From positions 54,321-118,320 of the forward strand of contig CAZHST010000004.1 in NCBI GenBank assembly GCA_964535215.1: a stretch of 64,000 bases of DNA, read 5' to 3'. The DNA is from JACQHM01 sp964535215. GTDB taxonomy: Bacteria; Methylomirabilota; Methylomirabilia; Methylomirabilales; JACQHM01. Shown here piece by piece: positions 24,712-32,594 of the stretch. Every line of letters starts with the position of its first letter. Position 1 is the stretch's first letter. The position numbers and the translations under genes are program-made. A model generated the notes under the pieces. It did not search any database. It worked only from the letters and a program-made list of their open reading frames with translations, and was not told the origin of the DNA.

Positions 24712-25358
24712 GCGAAGTCATCCTTCGTGAGAGTCCCGATGAGATACTTTTGGAAGGCTTCGTAGAAGCCGAAGAGCGGCCCGGTCCTCTGATTCGATTC
24801 TTCGTTCAGTTGCTCGACAAGGACCTCCTTCAGGAACCGGGTCCGCTTGGCGAGCTCCACGGCCAGCGACTTGGCCGTATACGTCCTGGGGAGGGCGAAG
24901 GCGAAGAATTTCTCCAGAAGGTCGAAGAACTCCTGTTCCTTTTCAAGCGGGGGAACGGTCTTTAACTTATGGAGGATGAACGGACGGGCGATTTGGACGG
25001 TGTCCACCCGCTGCCCGTTCCGGTACAGGCGGAACTCGAAGAAGTTGGTCAGGATGAGGTTGGGGAAGGTGTGGCGGTAGCGCGTCAGTTGCTCGGAGGT
25101 TTCGACCCGGTGAAGATCCTCCTCGGTTGGACTCTTCGCTTCGATATAGCCGATGATGTGCTGTCTTCCGTCCCAGACGCGGAAGTCGGGATTTCCGGCC
25201 TCAGTCTTCTTCGGGAGGGTGGTGACATGGACCCTGGTCTTCCCCGTGGATTCGGCAAAAGTCCTGAGGAGGCCTTCCAGGCTCGAATAGTAGCTCTCCT
25301 CACGGGCATCGCCTTGTTGGGCTACGTTAAAGATACGTTGCAGATACTCTCGTAGCAT
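24712..25358 (-). CDS. N-terminal nuclease part of Eco57I-like restriction-modification protein (interrupted by gap)
   Basis: About 215 residues from ATG 25358. An early helical part is followed by a PD-(D/E)xK-type nuclease site: GNPDFRV with Asp near residue 58 and IGYIEAK with Glu/Lys near 73-75. TNFFEFRLYRNG and PLFGFYEAFQKYLIG are typical of type IIG/ISP enzymes. The reading frame runs into the gap and probably continues in the fragment beyond it. As the methylase domain is missing there, the locus is most likely inactive. Confidence 0.7.
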
Positions 25359-25434
25359 AGTGGAAGGTCACCCCCACCCGTGACCCTTCTCCGCAGGCGA
25401 CAGGGTTGGGCTCTGCCCATCCCTTCCCCCCTAT

Positions 25435-25507
25435 GGTGGGTAGTGGGTGGTGGGGAGTAGGAGGTCTCAACCAGTGATCTACATCTACCGACTACCTACC
25501 ACGCACC
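25435..25507. repeat. Imperfect palindromic intergenic repeat (GTGGGTAG type)
   Basis: GGTGGGTAGTGGGTGGTGGG on the left and an imperfect reverse complement (CTACCGACTACCTACCACGC) on the right flank a short centre in the space between the CCA-enzyme and restriction genes. It belongs to the same style of short-unit palindromic repeat as those at 46.9, 48.9 and 51.8 kb but with a different unit. Confidence 0.5.
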
Positions 25508-25515
25508 GTTAACCC

Positions 25516-26922
25516 TCATAAGGGAGGGGAGGGAAGGGGGGTAGAAGGCTGGCCCTCCTTGAGCAGCCGTTCCAGGTACGTAAGATAGTACTCGGCCGGC
25601 TGGCCGGGCTCCAAGACCCCTTCATCAATCGCCTGTTCCAACTTGGTTTTGAGCGCCCCAACCTGGGGGCCCTCCGGGAGGTTGAAACGCTCCATGATCA
25701 CCCGCCCGATCCCTTTGGGGAGCACAGGGGCCGTTCCAATCCGCTGAAGGTAGTCGGCGACCCTCTTCTCCAGCTCATCCAGATTGGCCAGGCCCTGAGC
25801 CCTCCGCTCAGGTCGTCCCGAGGTGATGTCGGCCCGCGAGAGGGCCAGGAGATCCTCCAGGTATGGGCCCATCTCCCGGACGAAGCGACCGACGGCGGCA
25901 TCGGTCCAAGTTGGCCGGTACAGGTTTGGACGGAGGTGATGGAGGATCAGGAACTGGACCCGGTCCTTAAGGTCGCTATCGAACCGGAACCGGAGGGCGA
26001 TCCCTTCGAAGAGGAGCGCCCCCAGCTCCTCATGCCGGAAGAAGTGGACGGCCCCCGTTTCATCGGTCGTCCTGGTCCAGACCTTGCCGATGTCGTGGAG
26101 GAGGGCGGCCCACCGGACAGCCGGTCTTGGAACCGCCTGCTTGACCACCAGCTTCGTGTGCTCCCACACATCCTTGTGGTGATAGGGTGACGTCTGGGCG
26201 AACCCGACGGTCGCCGCAACTTCTGGGAGGATAAACCCGAGGAGCCTTGTCTCCAGAAGATACTGAAGGGCCGCATCCACCCACTCCCCGAGGAGGAGCC
26301 TGTTCATCTCCATAAACCACCGTTCCCGCGACACCTCCAGGATCGCCCCGGCCATTTTGGTAGCGGCGGCCTTGAGGGGCTTATCAGGGGTGAAGCCCAA
26401 GGTGGCGATGAACCGGGCCGCCCGGAGGAGTCGAAGGGGGTCCTCGCTGAAGATCTCTTCAGGCCTCCCCACCAGCCGAAGGCGCCGCGCCTTCAAGTCG
26501 GCTCGCCCGCCGTAGGGGTCAATGACATTCCCCTCCTTGTCCATGGCGATGGCGTTGATGCTGAAATCCCGCCTCGCCAGGTCGGCTATGAGGGACGTCC
26601 CGAACTCCACCTCCGGATGCCGACTCCCCTTCCGGTAGACCTCCTTCGTCCGGTAGGTCGTGATCTGGACCTCCGTCACCCTGTCCTCCGCCTCATCAGC
26701 GCGGAGGACGGTTCCGATGGTCCCGAAGCGCCGGCCCACTTCGTAGCAGGGAAAGCCATTTGCCTTCAGGATCTTGATCGTCTCATCCGGCGTGGCATCG
26801 GTGGCAAAATCAAGGTCCAAAAGTGTCTCAAAGGGGCGGCCCATCAAGAGCTCGCGGACCGCCCCTCCGACGAGATACAGTTCCTTCCCCGCCTTCTCGA
26901 AGGCTTCAAAGAGTTGCCTCAT
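25516..26922 (-). CDS. CCA tRNA nucleotidyltransferase / poly(A) polymerase family, with HD domain
   Basis: 468 residues from ATG 26922 behind GGAGGTGGA. The nucleotidyltransferase head has GGAVRELLMGRP and the metal motif DLDFAT (about residues 16-38), then RRDFSINAIAMD and the tRNA-binding region with RLLRAARF. An HD phosphohydrolase domain follows (AALLHDIGK near residue 270). Such proteins add or repair the CCA end of tRNA, or add poly(A); the HD domain favours the CCA-type. It starts 22 bp after the kinase gene. Confidence 0.92.
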   Translation of the reverse strand: MRQLFEAFEKAGKELYLVGGAVRELLMGRPFETLLDLDFATDATPDETIKILKANGFPCYEVGRRFGTIGTVLRADEAEDRVTEVQITTYRTKEVYRKGSRHPEVEFGTSLIADLARRDFSINAIAMDKEGNVIDPYGGRADLKARRLRLVGRPEEIFSEDPLRLLRAARFIATLGFTPDKPLKAAATKMAGAILEVSRERWFMEMNRLLLGEWVDAALQYLLETRLLGFILPEVAATVGFAQTSPYHHKDVWEHTKLVVKQAVPRPAVRWAALLHDIGKVWTRTTDETGAVHFFRHEELGALLFEGIALRFRFDSDLKDRVQFLILHHLRPNLYRPTWTDAAVGRFVREMGPYLEDLLALSRADITSGRPERRAQGLANLDELEKRVADYLQRIGTAPVLPKGIGRVIMERFNLPEGPQVGALKTKLEQAIDEGVLEPGQPAEYYLTYLERLLKEGQPSTPLPSPPL

Positions 26923-26944
26923 TCCACCTCCATCCTTTGGACGG

Positions 26945-28855
26945 TCAGCCGGTCCCCCAGGGCCTTCCATTGGAACCTGCTGGCGAAGAGGGCTCCGCCC
27001 CGCGGGCGATGGGGAGGGTGAAGGTGAAGGTGCTGCCGCGACCCTGCCCGGGCGAGGCGGCCCAGATCCGGCCTCCATGGAGTTCCACCAGGCGTTTGGT
27101 CAGGGCCAAGCCCAGGCCGGTTCCTTCGTAGCGCTTCGTCAACGGGTGCTCAAGCTGGACGAAGGTCTGGAACAGCTTCGGGAGGTCCTCGGGGGTGATC
27201 CCGATGCCGGTATCCGCCACGCTGATCTCAATAAACTGCTGGGGAGCTAAGGGGCTGGGGGGCAGGGGAGACGGTTCTTCGGCTCCTCCGCTCCCGGGCT
27301 CCCCGGCTCCCATGCCTTGACTCACCGTGACCTGTCTTGTGGTGATGGTAATGCGGCCTCCTTCAGGGGTGAACTTGACGGCGTTTGATAACAGGTTGTG
27401 GAGGATCTGCTTAAGCCGTCCGGGATCGGCCATGACCGGCGGCAGCTCTGATGGGCACGTGACGGTCACCGTGAGCGACTTCTGGAGGGCCCGGGGCCGG
27501 ATAAGGGCCAGGGCTTCCTCCAGGAGCGGGGCGAGGGAGAGCGCCTGGAGGGCAAGTCTTAACCGACCGGCCTCCACATGGGAGAAGTCGAGGATGTCAT
27601 TGATGAGGGCGAGGAGGTGTTGGCCGGAGCGGTGGATGTTCTTTACGTACCTGGCCTGTTTTTCGTTCAGCGATCCAAAGCGCTGATCCTGGAGGAGCTC
27701 GGAGAAGCCGATGATCGCGTTCAAAGGGGTCCGGAGTTCATGGGACATGTTGGCCAGGAACTCTGACTTGTGTCGGTTTGCCTCCTCCAGCTCCCGGGTC
27801 CGCTCCAGGACTTTCTGCTCCAGGGTCTCGGCGTGATGGGCCGTTTCCAAGGCCACCGCTGCCTGATTCGCAAAAGCGGTCAGGAGGGCGACCTGCTCCT
27901 GGGTAAAGGAATCCGGCTCCTTCTTGTAGGCGGTGAGGATTCCGAGGACCCTCTCCTGATGGACGAGGGGCACAGAGGCCGTGGCGCGGATGCCTCGGGC
28001 CTGGGCCGCCTCCCGCCATGGGGCGAAGGTGGGGTCCTTCAGGATGTCCGGCACGACGACCGGGGTTCTGGTTCTGAAGGCCCGTCCGCACGGTCCCTGG
28101 GAAAAAGCCTCTTCAGGGGAAGGAAGGGAGGAGAGGAGGCTGGCGTAGCCCTCGTCATCCCCGCCTACAGCCGCCGCGCGGAAGGTCGGGCCTTCGGGGA
28201 CCTCGACGATGGTGAACTGGGCGCCGACCATGTGGCGAGCCACTTCGGCGATCCGGGCCAGGACCTGATGGGGATCCAGGGTCGAGGTGAGGAGGCGCCC
28301 CCCTTCCATCAGGGCCTCGGCCCGTTCCCGACCCTCCCTCGCCTCCTGGAGCAGATGGGCCTGCCTCAAGGCTACCCCTAAAAGGTGACCGATCGTGCTC
28401 AGGAAGGGAATGTCGTCAGGCTGGAACCAGCCGACCCGGCGGCTCATGAGGGACAGGGAGCCCACCACCGTTCCATGGGCCAGGAGAGGGATTGCCGCAT
28501 AAGATTGATACCCCTCCCGTGTCAGGGCGTAGGCCGGATGCTCAACAGCCTTCGTCAGGTCAGGAATGATCACGACCTCTTCGCCCCCCTTCAAAGGGGA
28601 AACGGTCCAGGCCGTCTTGGGAAACCTGGCCTGTTCCGGCCCAGAGGCCTCGGACTGCCTCCGCTGGATGGCCAGGACCGGTTCATCCGTCGCCGGGTCC
28701 ACCAGCCGGATCTGGCCTCCCTCCACCTGGAGGGCCTCCAGCGTCGTCTCCAGGGCGGCGATCAAGACGGCGTCCAGATCGGTGAAGGTGCTGATGGCAT
28801 GGATGATCGCTTTCAAGGGCTCGAACCGCTCTGACATGTGGCGCCTTTTCCCCAT
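26945..28855 (-). CDS. Soluble GAF-GAF sensor histidine kinase
   Basis: 636 residues without membrane spans. Two GAF domains (about 8-170 and 185-335), a coiled linker, a HisKA domain with the phospho-acceptor in FLANMSHELRTPLN (His near 378), and a HATPase_c domain with N box (LLSNAVKFTPEGG), G1 (DTGIGI) and G2 (GTGLGLAL). It should sense a small molecule or redox state in the cytoplasm and phosphorylate a response regulator; the orphan regulators at 29501 or 34957 are candidates. GGAG precedes ATG 28855 by 7 bp. Confidence 0.92.
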   Translation of the reverse strand: MGKRRHMSERFEPLKAIIHAISTFTDLDAVLIAALETTLEALQVEGGQIRLVDPATDEPVLAIQRRQSEASGPEQARFPKTAWTVSPLKGGEEVVIIPDLTKAVEHPAYALTREGYQSYAAIPLLAHGTVVGSLSLMSRRVGWFQPDDIPFLSTIGHLLGVALRQAHLLQEAREGRERAEALMEGGRLLTSTLDPHQVLARIAEVARHMVGAQFTIVEVPEGPTFRAAAVGGDDEGYASLLSSLPSPEEAFSQGPCGRAFRTRTPVVVPDILKDPTFAPWREAAQARGIRATASVPLVHQERVLGILTAYKKEPDSFTQEQVALLTAFANQAAVALETAHHAETLEQKVLERTRELEEANRHKSEFLANMSHELRTPLNAIIGFSELLQDQRFGSLNEKQARYVKNIHRSGQHLLALINDILDFSHVEAGRLRLALQALSLAPLLEEALALIRPRALQKSLTVTVTCPSELPPVMADPGRLKQILHNLLSNAVKFTPEGGRITITTRQVTVSQGMGAGEPGSGGAEEPSPLPPSPLAPQQFIEISVADTGIGITPEDLPKLFQTFVQLEHPLTKRYEGTGLGLALTKRLVELHGGRIWAASPGQGRGSTFTFTLPIARGAEPSSPAGSNGRPWGTG

Positions 28856-28892
28856 GGGTTTTCTCCGGGAGACGGCCCTTGCTCCCCCATTA

Positions 28893-29258
28893 TTATCCCT
28901 TCTGGCGGATCACACACGAGATGGCGTACCGATTCCTGGCGATCCACCGGTAGACCGGACCGGCAAGGAGATGGACCCCAGGAAGCCGAAAGAGAAGCGC
29001 CGCCCACCGCCATCCCTGAAGCCTCCTGAGGATCTCCGGAACCGCCCTGTCGCCGGCGAGGATCCGCCCATCAGGGAGGACCAGTTGCATGGCTTCCAGG
29101 CAGGTTTCCTCCCTCATCTCGGGGAACCGCTGTTTGCGTTCCTCTGACTGGCAGGGGAGAAACTCAAAGGTCCCCGGGACGGCCCGGCGCTCAATCCAGC
29201 TCTTCCCCCCCTGGCAGAACTCACAGGCCCCGTCATAGATCAACACCGCAGGGTCCAT
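28893..29258 (-). CDS. DCC-family thiol-disulfide oxidoreductase-like protein (DUF393)
   Basis: 121 residues. It opens with IYDGACEFCQGG, the DGxCxxC motif that names the DCC family, which has a thioredoxin-like fold. The conserved later part (LPDGRILAGDRAVPEILRRL ... LAGPVYRWIARNRY) is complete. These proteins are presumed redox-active, with no agreed substrate. It lies 37 bp upstream of the histidine kinase gene on the same strand. Confidence 0.88.
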   Translation of the reverse strand: MDPAVLIYDGACEFCQGGKSWIERRAVPGTFEFLPCQSEERKQRFPEMREETCLEAMQLVLPDGRILAGDRAVPEILRRLQGWRWAALLFRLPGVHLLAGPVYRWIARNRYAISCVIRQKG

Positions 29259-29500
29259 GAAGCAACCTCCACCCCTCTCCTCCGGTGACGTTCTTCCGTG
29301 TCATTTAAGCACAACCGCTGCGAAAAGACAACAGCTATGCGGTCCTGGGAGGTTCCCAAGGTCAAGCGGCCGGGGCAGGGCTTCTGGCGAGAAACCTCTT
29401 GACCCCTCTGACGACTTGTGTTAAGGGAAGGCATGCCCGGCGGTTCGCCGGTAACAGCCGGCGGGCCGCCCGTGGTTGCCGTGGGTTGTGGTCATGGGAG

Positions 29501-29911
29501 ATGGGGGAGGCCGTGGCGCGGGCAAAGATCCTGGTGATCGACGATGATGAGAAGGCCAGGCGTCTCATCCAGGTCATCCTGGCCTCCAAAGGCTATGCGG
29601 TCATCATGGCGGAAAGTGGGCCGGAGGGGATCGAGCTGGCCATCCGGGAGAAACCTCACGTGATCATCCTGGACGTGATGATGCCTGGCATGGACGGTTT
29701 TGAGACCTGTGAACGACTGAAGGGCGACGGGCGGACGAAGGAGATCCCGGTCATCATGTTGACGGCGACCTATGATCTCGAGTTGAACAGGAAGGCCTTT
29801 GAGAGGGGTGCCGCCATGTGCTTGACAAAGCCGTACCGGAGCGATGCCCTGGTCAGCGCCATCGAGACCACCCTGGCGATGAAGAAGAGGATGGCGGGAG
29901 AGCGGGGGTGA
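29501..29911 (+). CDS. Single-domain response regulator
   Basis: About 136 residues, one receiver domain: acidic pocket (VIDDDEKA), phospho-acceptor Asp in IILDVMMPGMDG, Thr in LTATYD and Lys in CLTKPY. No output domain. The start is uncertain: ATG 29501 and GTG 29513 both have poorly spaced GGAG sequences. It overlaps the following outer-membrane gene by 4 bp and belongs to a signalling operon ending with a hybrid kinase and another receiver protein. Confidence 0.88.
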   Translation: MGEAVARAKILVIDDDEKARRLIQVILASKGYAVIMAESGPEGIELAIREKPHVIILDVMMPGMDGFETCERLKGDGRTKEIPVIMLTATYDLELNRKAFERGAAMCLTKPYRSDALVSAIETTLAMKKRMAGERG

Positions 29912-31251
29912 AGCAGCCCGGGATGAAGGGGGTGAGGGGAGGGCGTGGGGGAGGGCCTCTATGGCTGATCGGCCTGCTCGTGGGGGTAGCGTCGCCTGCC
30001 TTCGCCCAGTTCGAAGGCTTTGATTTCGTCCTGATGGGGTCAGGGGCTCGGGCCCTGGGGATGGGGGGGGCCTTCATCGCCATCGCCGACGATGCGACAG
30101 CCTCTTTCTGGAACCCGGCTGGCCTGACCCATCTGGAGCGGCCCGAGGTCTCTGCCGTAGGGCAGTACCGGTCGAGGAGGTCAGAGGCCGATATAGATAT
30201 TGTTGCTCCATTAGATGGGGCTACGCTTCGAGATGTCGAGCACAAGACAGGCACCCTTGATCGCTTCTCCCTGAACTTCGTCAGCGCGACGTTGCCGGTG
30301 AGACCCTTATCCGAGCTGGTGGGGCGGAGGATTGTGGCTTCTTTCCACTACGGGGTGCTCTTTGACTTCGATGTCGAGTTTGCCGGACCCTTTGCCGCGG
30401 AGACAAACGGGATCCAGTTTCGTGGAACCTCCTCGAGAGGGCAGAGGGGGCTCGTCGGGGGTGCCGGCCTCTCCTTCGGCATCGAGCTTGCCCCGACGTT
30501 CTCCATCGGCTTTAGCGGCTTCTACGCCTTCGGCGACGTGAAGTTTAAAGCGGTTGACGACTTTGTTCTCCTCCCTCAGGGGATCCCGGAGATTGACGTG
30601 CTTGAGATCACCGATCAGTTCTCCGGGGTGGGCTTCATCGTCGGCGCCCTGTACCAGCCCTCTTCGGGGCTTAGCCTCGGCCTGGTCGTCCGGAGCCCAA
30701 TCTTCTTGCGGGATGTGATCCATGACCGCCTGGACGTGATCGATCCTTCGGTTGGCACCGTGATTTTTTCGACAGGGACCCAAAGACGCGATGAGTCGTT
30801 CAACTATCCCTTCTCGATCGGGGTGGGGGTAGCCTATCGGCCGGTGGAGCTTTTGACCTTCGCCCTGGATGTGGTCTACCTAAACACCGGCTCTTTGAAC
30901 CTCCCCACGGACTTCCCCCCTACCCCTAACACGGACATCTGGCAGGGCCGCTTCGGAATCGAGTACCTGGTTCAGGCCGGGAAGTTCATCATCCCCTTAC
31001 GGGCCGGGGCCTTTTACAACCCACCGCCCGTCAAGGATGTGAACGACAACGAGATCCCAGGCTACACGGTGACGGCCGGGACGGGGATCGTTTTCCAGGA
31101 CCTCCAGATTGACGTCGCCTACAATTTCACCAAACGACTGAAGCGGGATGTGGGGGCATTGCTCGGGGAGACCGCGGAGACCATGGTACCAGGGATCCGC
31201 TTCCAGCAGCAGGATCATCGGGTCCTCCTCTCCACCATCTACCGCTTTTAA
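29908..31251 (+). CDS. FadL/PorV-like outer-membrane beta-barrel protein
   Basis: About 447 residues from GTG 29908 (GGGAG upstream; ATG 29923 is possible). The signal peptide ends SPAFA before QFEGFDF. The mature N-terminus (SGARALGMGGAFIAIADDATASFWNPAGL) is the signature of the OMPP1/FadL/PorV family, and the chain ends in YRF as barrels do. FadL members carry hydrophobic compounds across the outer membrane. Its coupling to response-regulator and binding-protein genes suggests transport and sensing of one compound class. Confidence 0.85.
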   Translation: MKQPGMKGVRGGRGGGPLWLIGLLVGVASPAFAQFEGFDFVLMGSGARALGMGGAFIAIADDATASFWNPAGLTHLERPEVSAVGQYRSRRSEADIDIVAPLDGATLRDVEHKTGTLDRFSLNFVSATLPVRPLSELVGRRIVASFHYGVLFDFDVEFAGPFAAETNGIQFRGTSSRGQRGLVGGAGLSFGIELAPTFSIGFSGFYAFGDVKFKAVDDFVLLPQGIPEIDVLEITDQFSGVGFIVGALYQPSSGLSLGLVVRSPIFLRDVIHDRLDVIDPSVGTVIFSTGTQRRDESFNYPFSIGVGVAYRPVELLTFALDVVYLNTGSLNLPTDFPPTPNTDIWQGRFGIEYLVQAGKFIIPLRAGAFYNPPPVKDVNDNEIPGYTVTAGTGIVFQDLQIDVAYNFTKRLKRDVGALLGETAETMVPGIRFQQQDHRVLLSTIYRF

Positions 31252-31301
31252 AACCGCCCGATTCGTCCAGGGATGAGGTGGGTGGCCTGGGGTGAGCGCT
31301 C

Positions 31302-32582
31302 ATGCGGGGATGGACGGTGTCCCGTCTCCTGAACGTCATTGCGACCTGTTGCCTCCTCACAGGACTGGCGGCCCGGCCGATCCCCGCTGCCGAGCGGTGG
31401 TGGAACCATTATGAGAAGGCCAAAGGCTACGCCGAGCGGAGGCTGTGGGCCCAGGCCGTCGAGGAGTACAAAAAGGCCCTGAGCCAGGATTCGACGGACC
31501 GCCGTCGGGCCCGTACCTACGGCGTTCACTTCATCGAGTACTTCCCCCACCGCGACCTCGGCATTGCCTATTACCACCTGAGGCGGTGGGACAAGGCCGT
31601 CGAGGAGCTGACCATCTCCCTTTCCCAAGAGGAAACCCCCGAGGCGCGGGAGTTTTTGGAAAAGGCGAGCAGGGAGTTTCAGGTCTTGCGGGCCGTGCTG
31701 GCCAAGGCCCCGATCCTGGTGGTGAAGGGTCTCCAGGCCGAGCCCTACGAGCTTGCCCTTGAAGGGTTTAAGGAAGTCATTGGGCAAAAGTACGGTGCCA
31801 CCTTTAAGGAGTACGTCCTGAAGGAGGGGGACCCTGAAAGGGAAAAGATCCTTCTGCTGATGAGATCCTTAGGCCCCTCCCTGATCCTGACATTAGGGTC
31901 TACGGCGACCGCGCTGATCCATAAGCATGTGAAGGACCTTCCTGTTGTCTTCTGTATGGTCCTGAACCCTGTCGCCAGCGGGTTTGTCCGGTCCATGGAA
32001 TCCTCCGGCAACAACCTGACGGGGGCCTCCTTGGATGTCCCGGCGCGCGTCCAATTCGAGACCCTGAAGGCGGTGGTCCCTTCCCTCAAGCGGGTGGGGG
32101 TGCTCTACAACCCCCGGGAAACAGGGGAGGTCATCGGGTCGGCCTCGAAGGAGGCGAGGGACGTAGGGGTGGAACTCATCGCCATCCCCGTCAGCTCGCC
32201 GGAGAGACTCCAGGAGGCTTTGGAAACCCTTCAGAAGAGGCGGATTGACGCCCTCTGGTCGGTGGCGGACAGCACGGTCTTTCCTTCAGACCGTTCGATC
32301 GAGTTCCTCCTGCGTCGAACCCTTGAATCCAGGATCCCGTTCATGGGATTATCCTCAGCCTTTGTCAAGGCTGGGGCCCTCCTGGCCCTGTCCGTGGATT
32401 ATAAAGACGTAGGCGTCCAGTGCGGTGAGCTGGCGGTCCAGGTTCTGGCCGGCCAGCCACCGGCTGCGCTTCCCATCACCGTCCCTCGAATGGTCACCCT
32501 GTACCTCAACCTGAATGTGGCAAAGGCCCTCGGGGTGAAGATCCCCTCCCGGACCATGGAGGGGGCTGTTGTTTTTCGGTGA
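31302..32582 (+). CDS. TPR plus ABC_sub_bind (PF04392-type) periplasmic protein
   Basis: 426 residues. Signal peptide to about residue 30, a TPR-like region (YEKAKGYAERRLWAQAVEEYKKAL; AYYHLRRWDKAVEEL), then from ~135 a two-lobed type I binding fold (ILVVKGLQAEPYELALEGFK, LTLGSTATAL, VFCMVLNPVASG, VGVLYNPRETG). This is the uncharacterised ABC_sub_bind family. No permease or ATPase is nearby; a transmembrane hybrid kinase follows 12 bp later, so a ligand-presenting role for that kinase is plausible. Confidence 0.85.
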   Translation: MRGWTVSRLLNVIATCCLLTGLAARPIPAAERWWNHYEKAKGYAERRLWAQAVEEYKKALSQDSTDRRRARTYGVHFIEYFPHRDLGIAYYHLRRWDKAVEELTISLSQEETPEAREFLEKASREFQVLRAVLAKAPILVVKGLQAEPYELALEGFKEVIGQKYGATFKEYVLKEGDPEREKILLLMRSLGPSLILTLGSTATALIHKHVKDLPVVFCMVLNPVASGFVRSMESSGNNLTGASLDVPARVQFETLKAVVPSLKRVGVLYNPRETGEVIGSASKEARDVGVELIAIPVSSPERLQEALETLQKRRIDALWSVADSTVFPSDRSIEFLLRRTLESRIPFMGLSSAFVKAGALLALSVDYKDVGVQCGELAVQVLAGQPPAALPITVPRMVTLYLNLNVAKALGVKIPSRTMEGAVVFR

Positions 32583-32594
32583 GGGGGACGGGTG

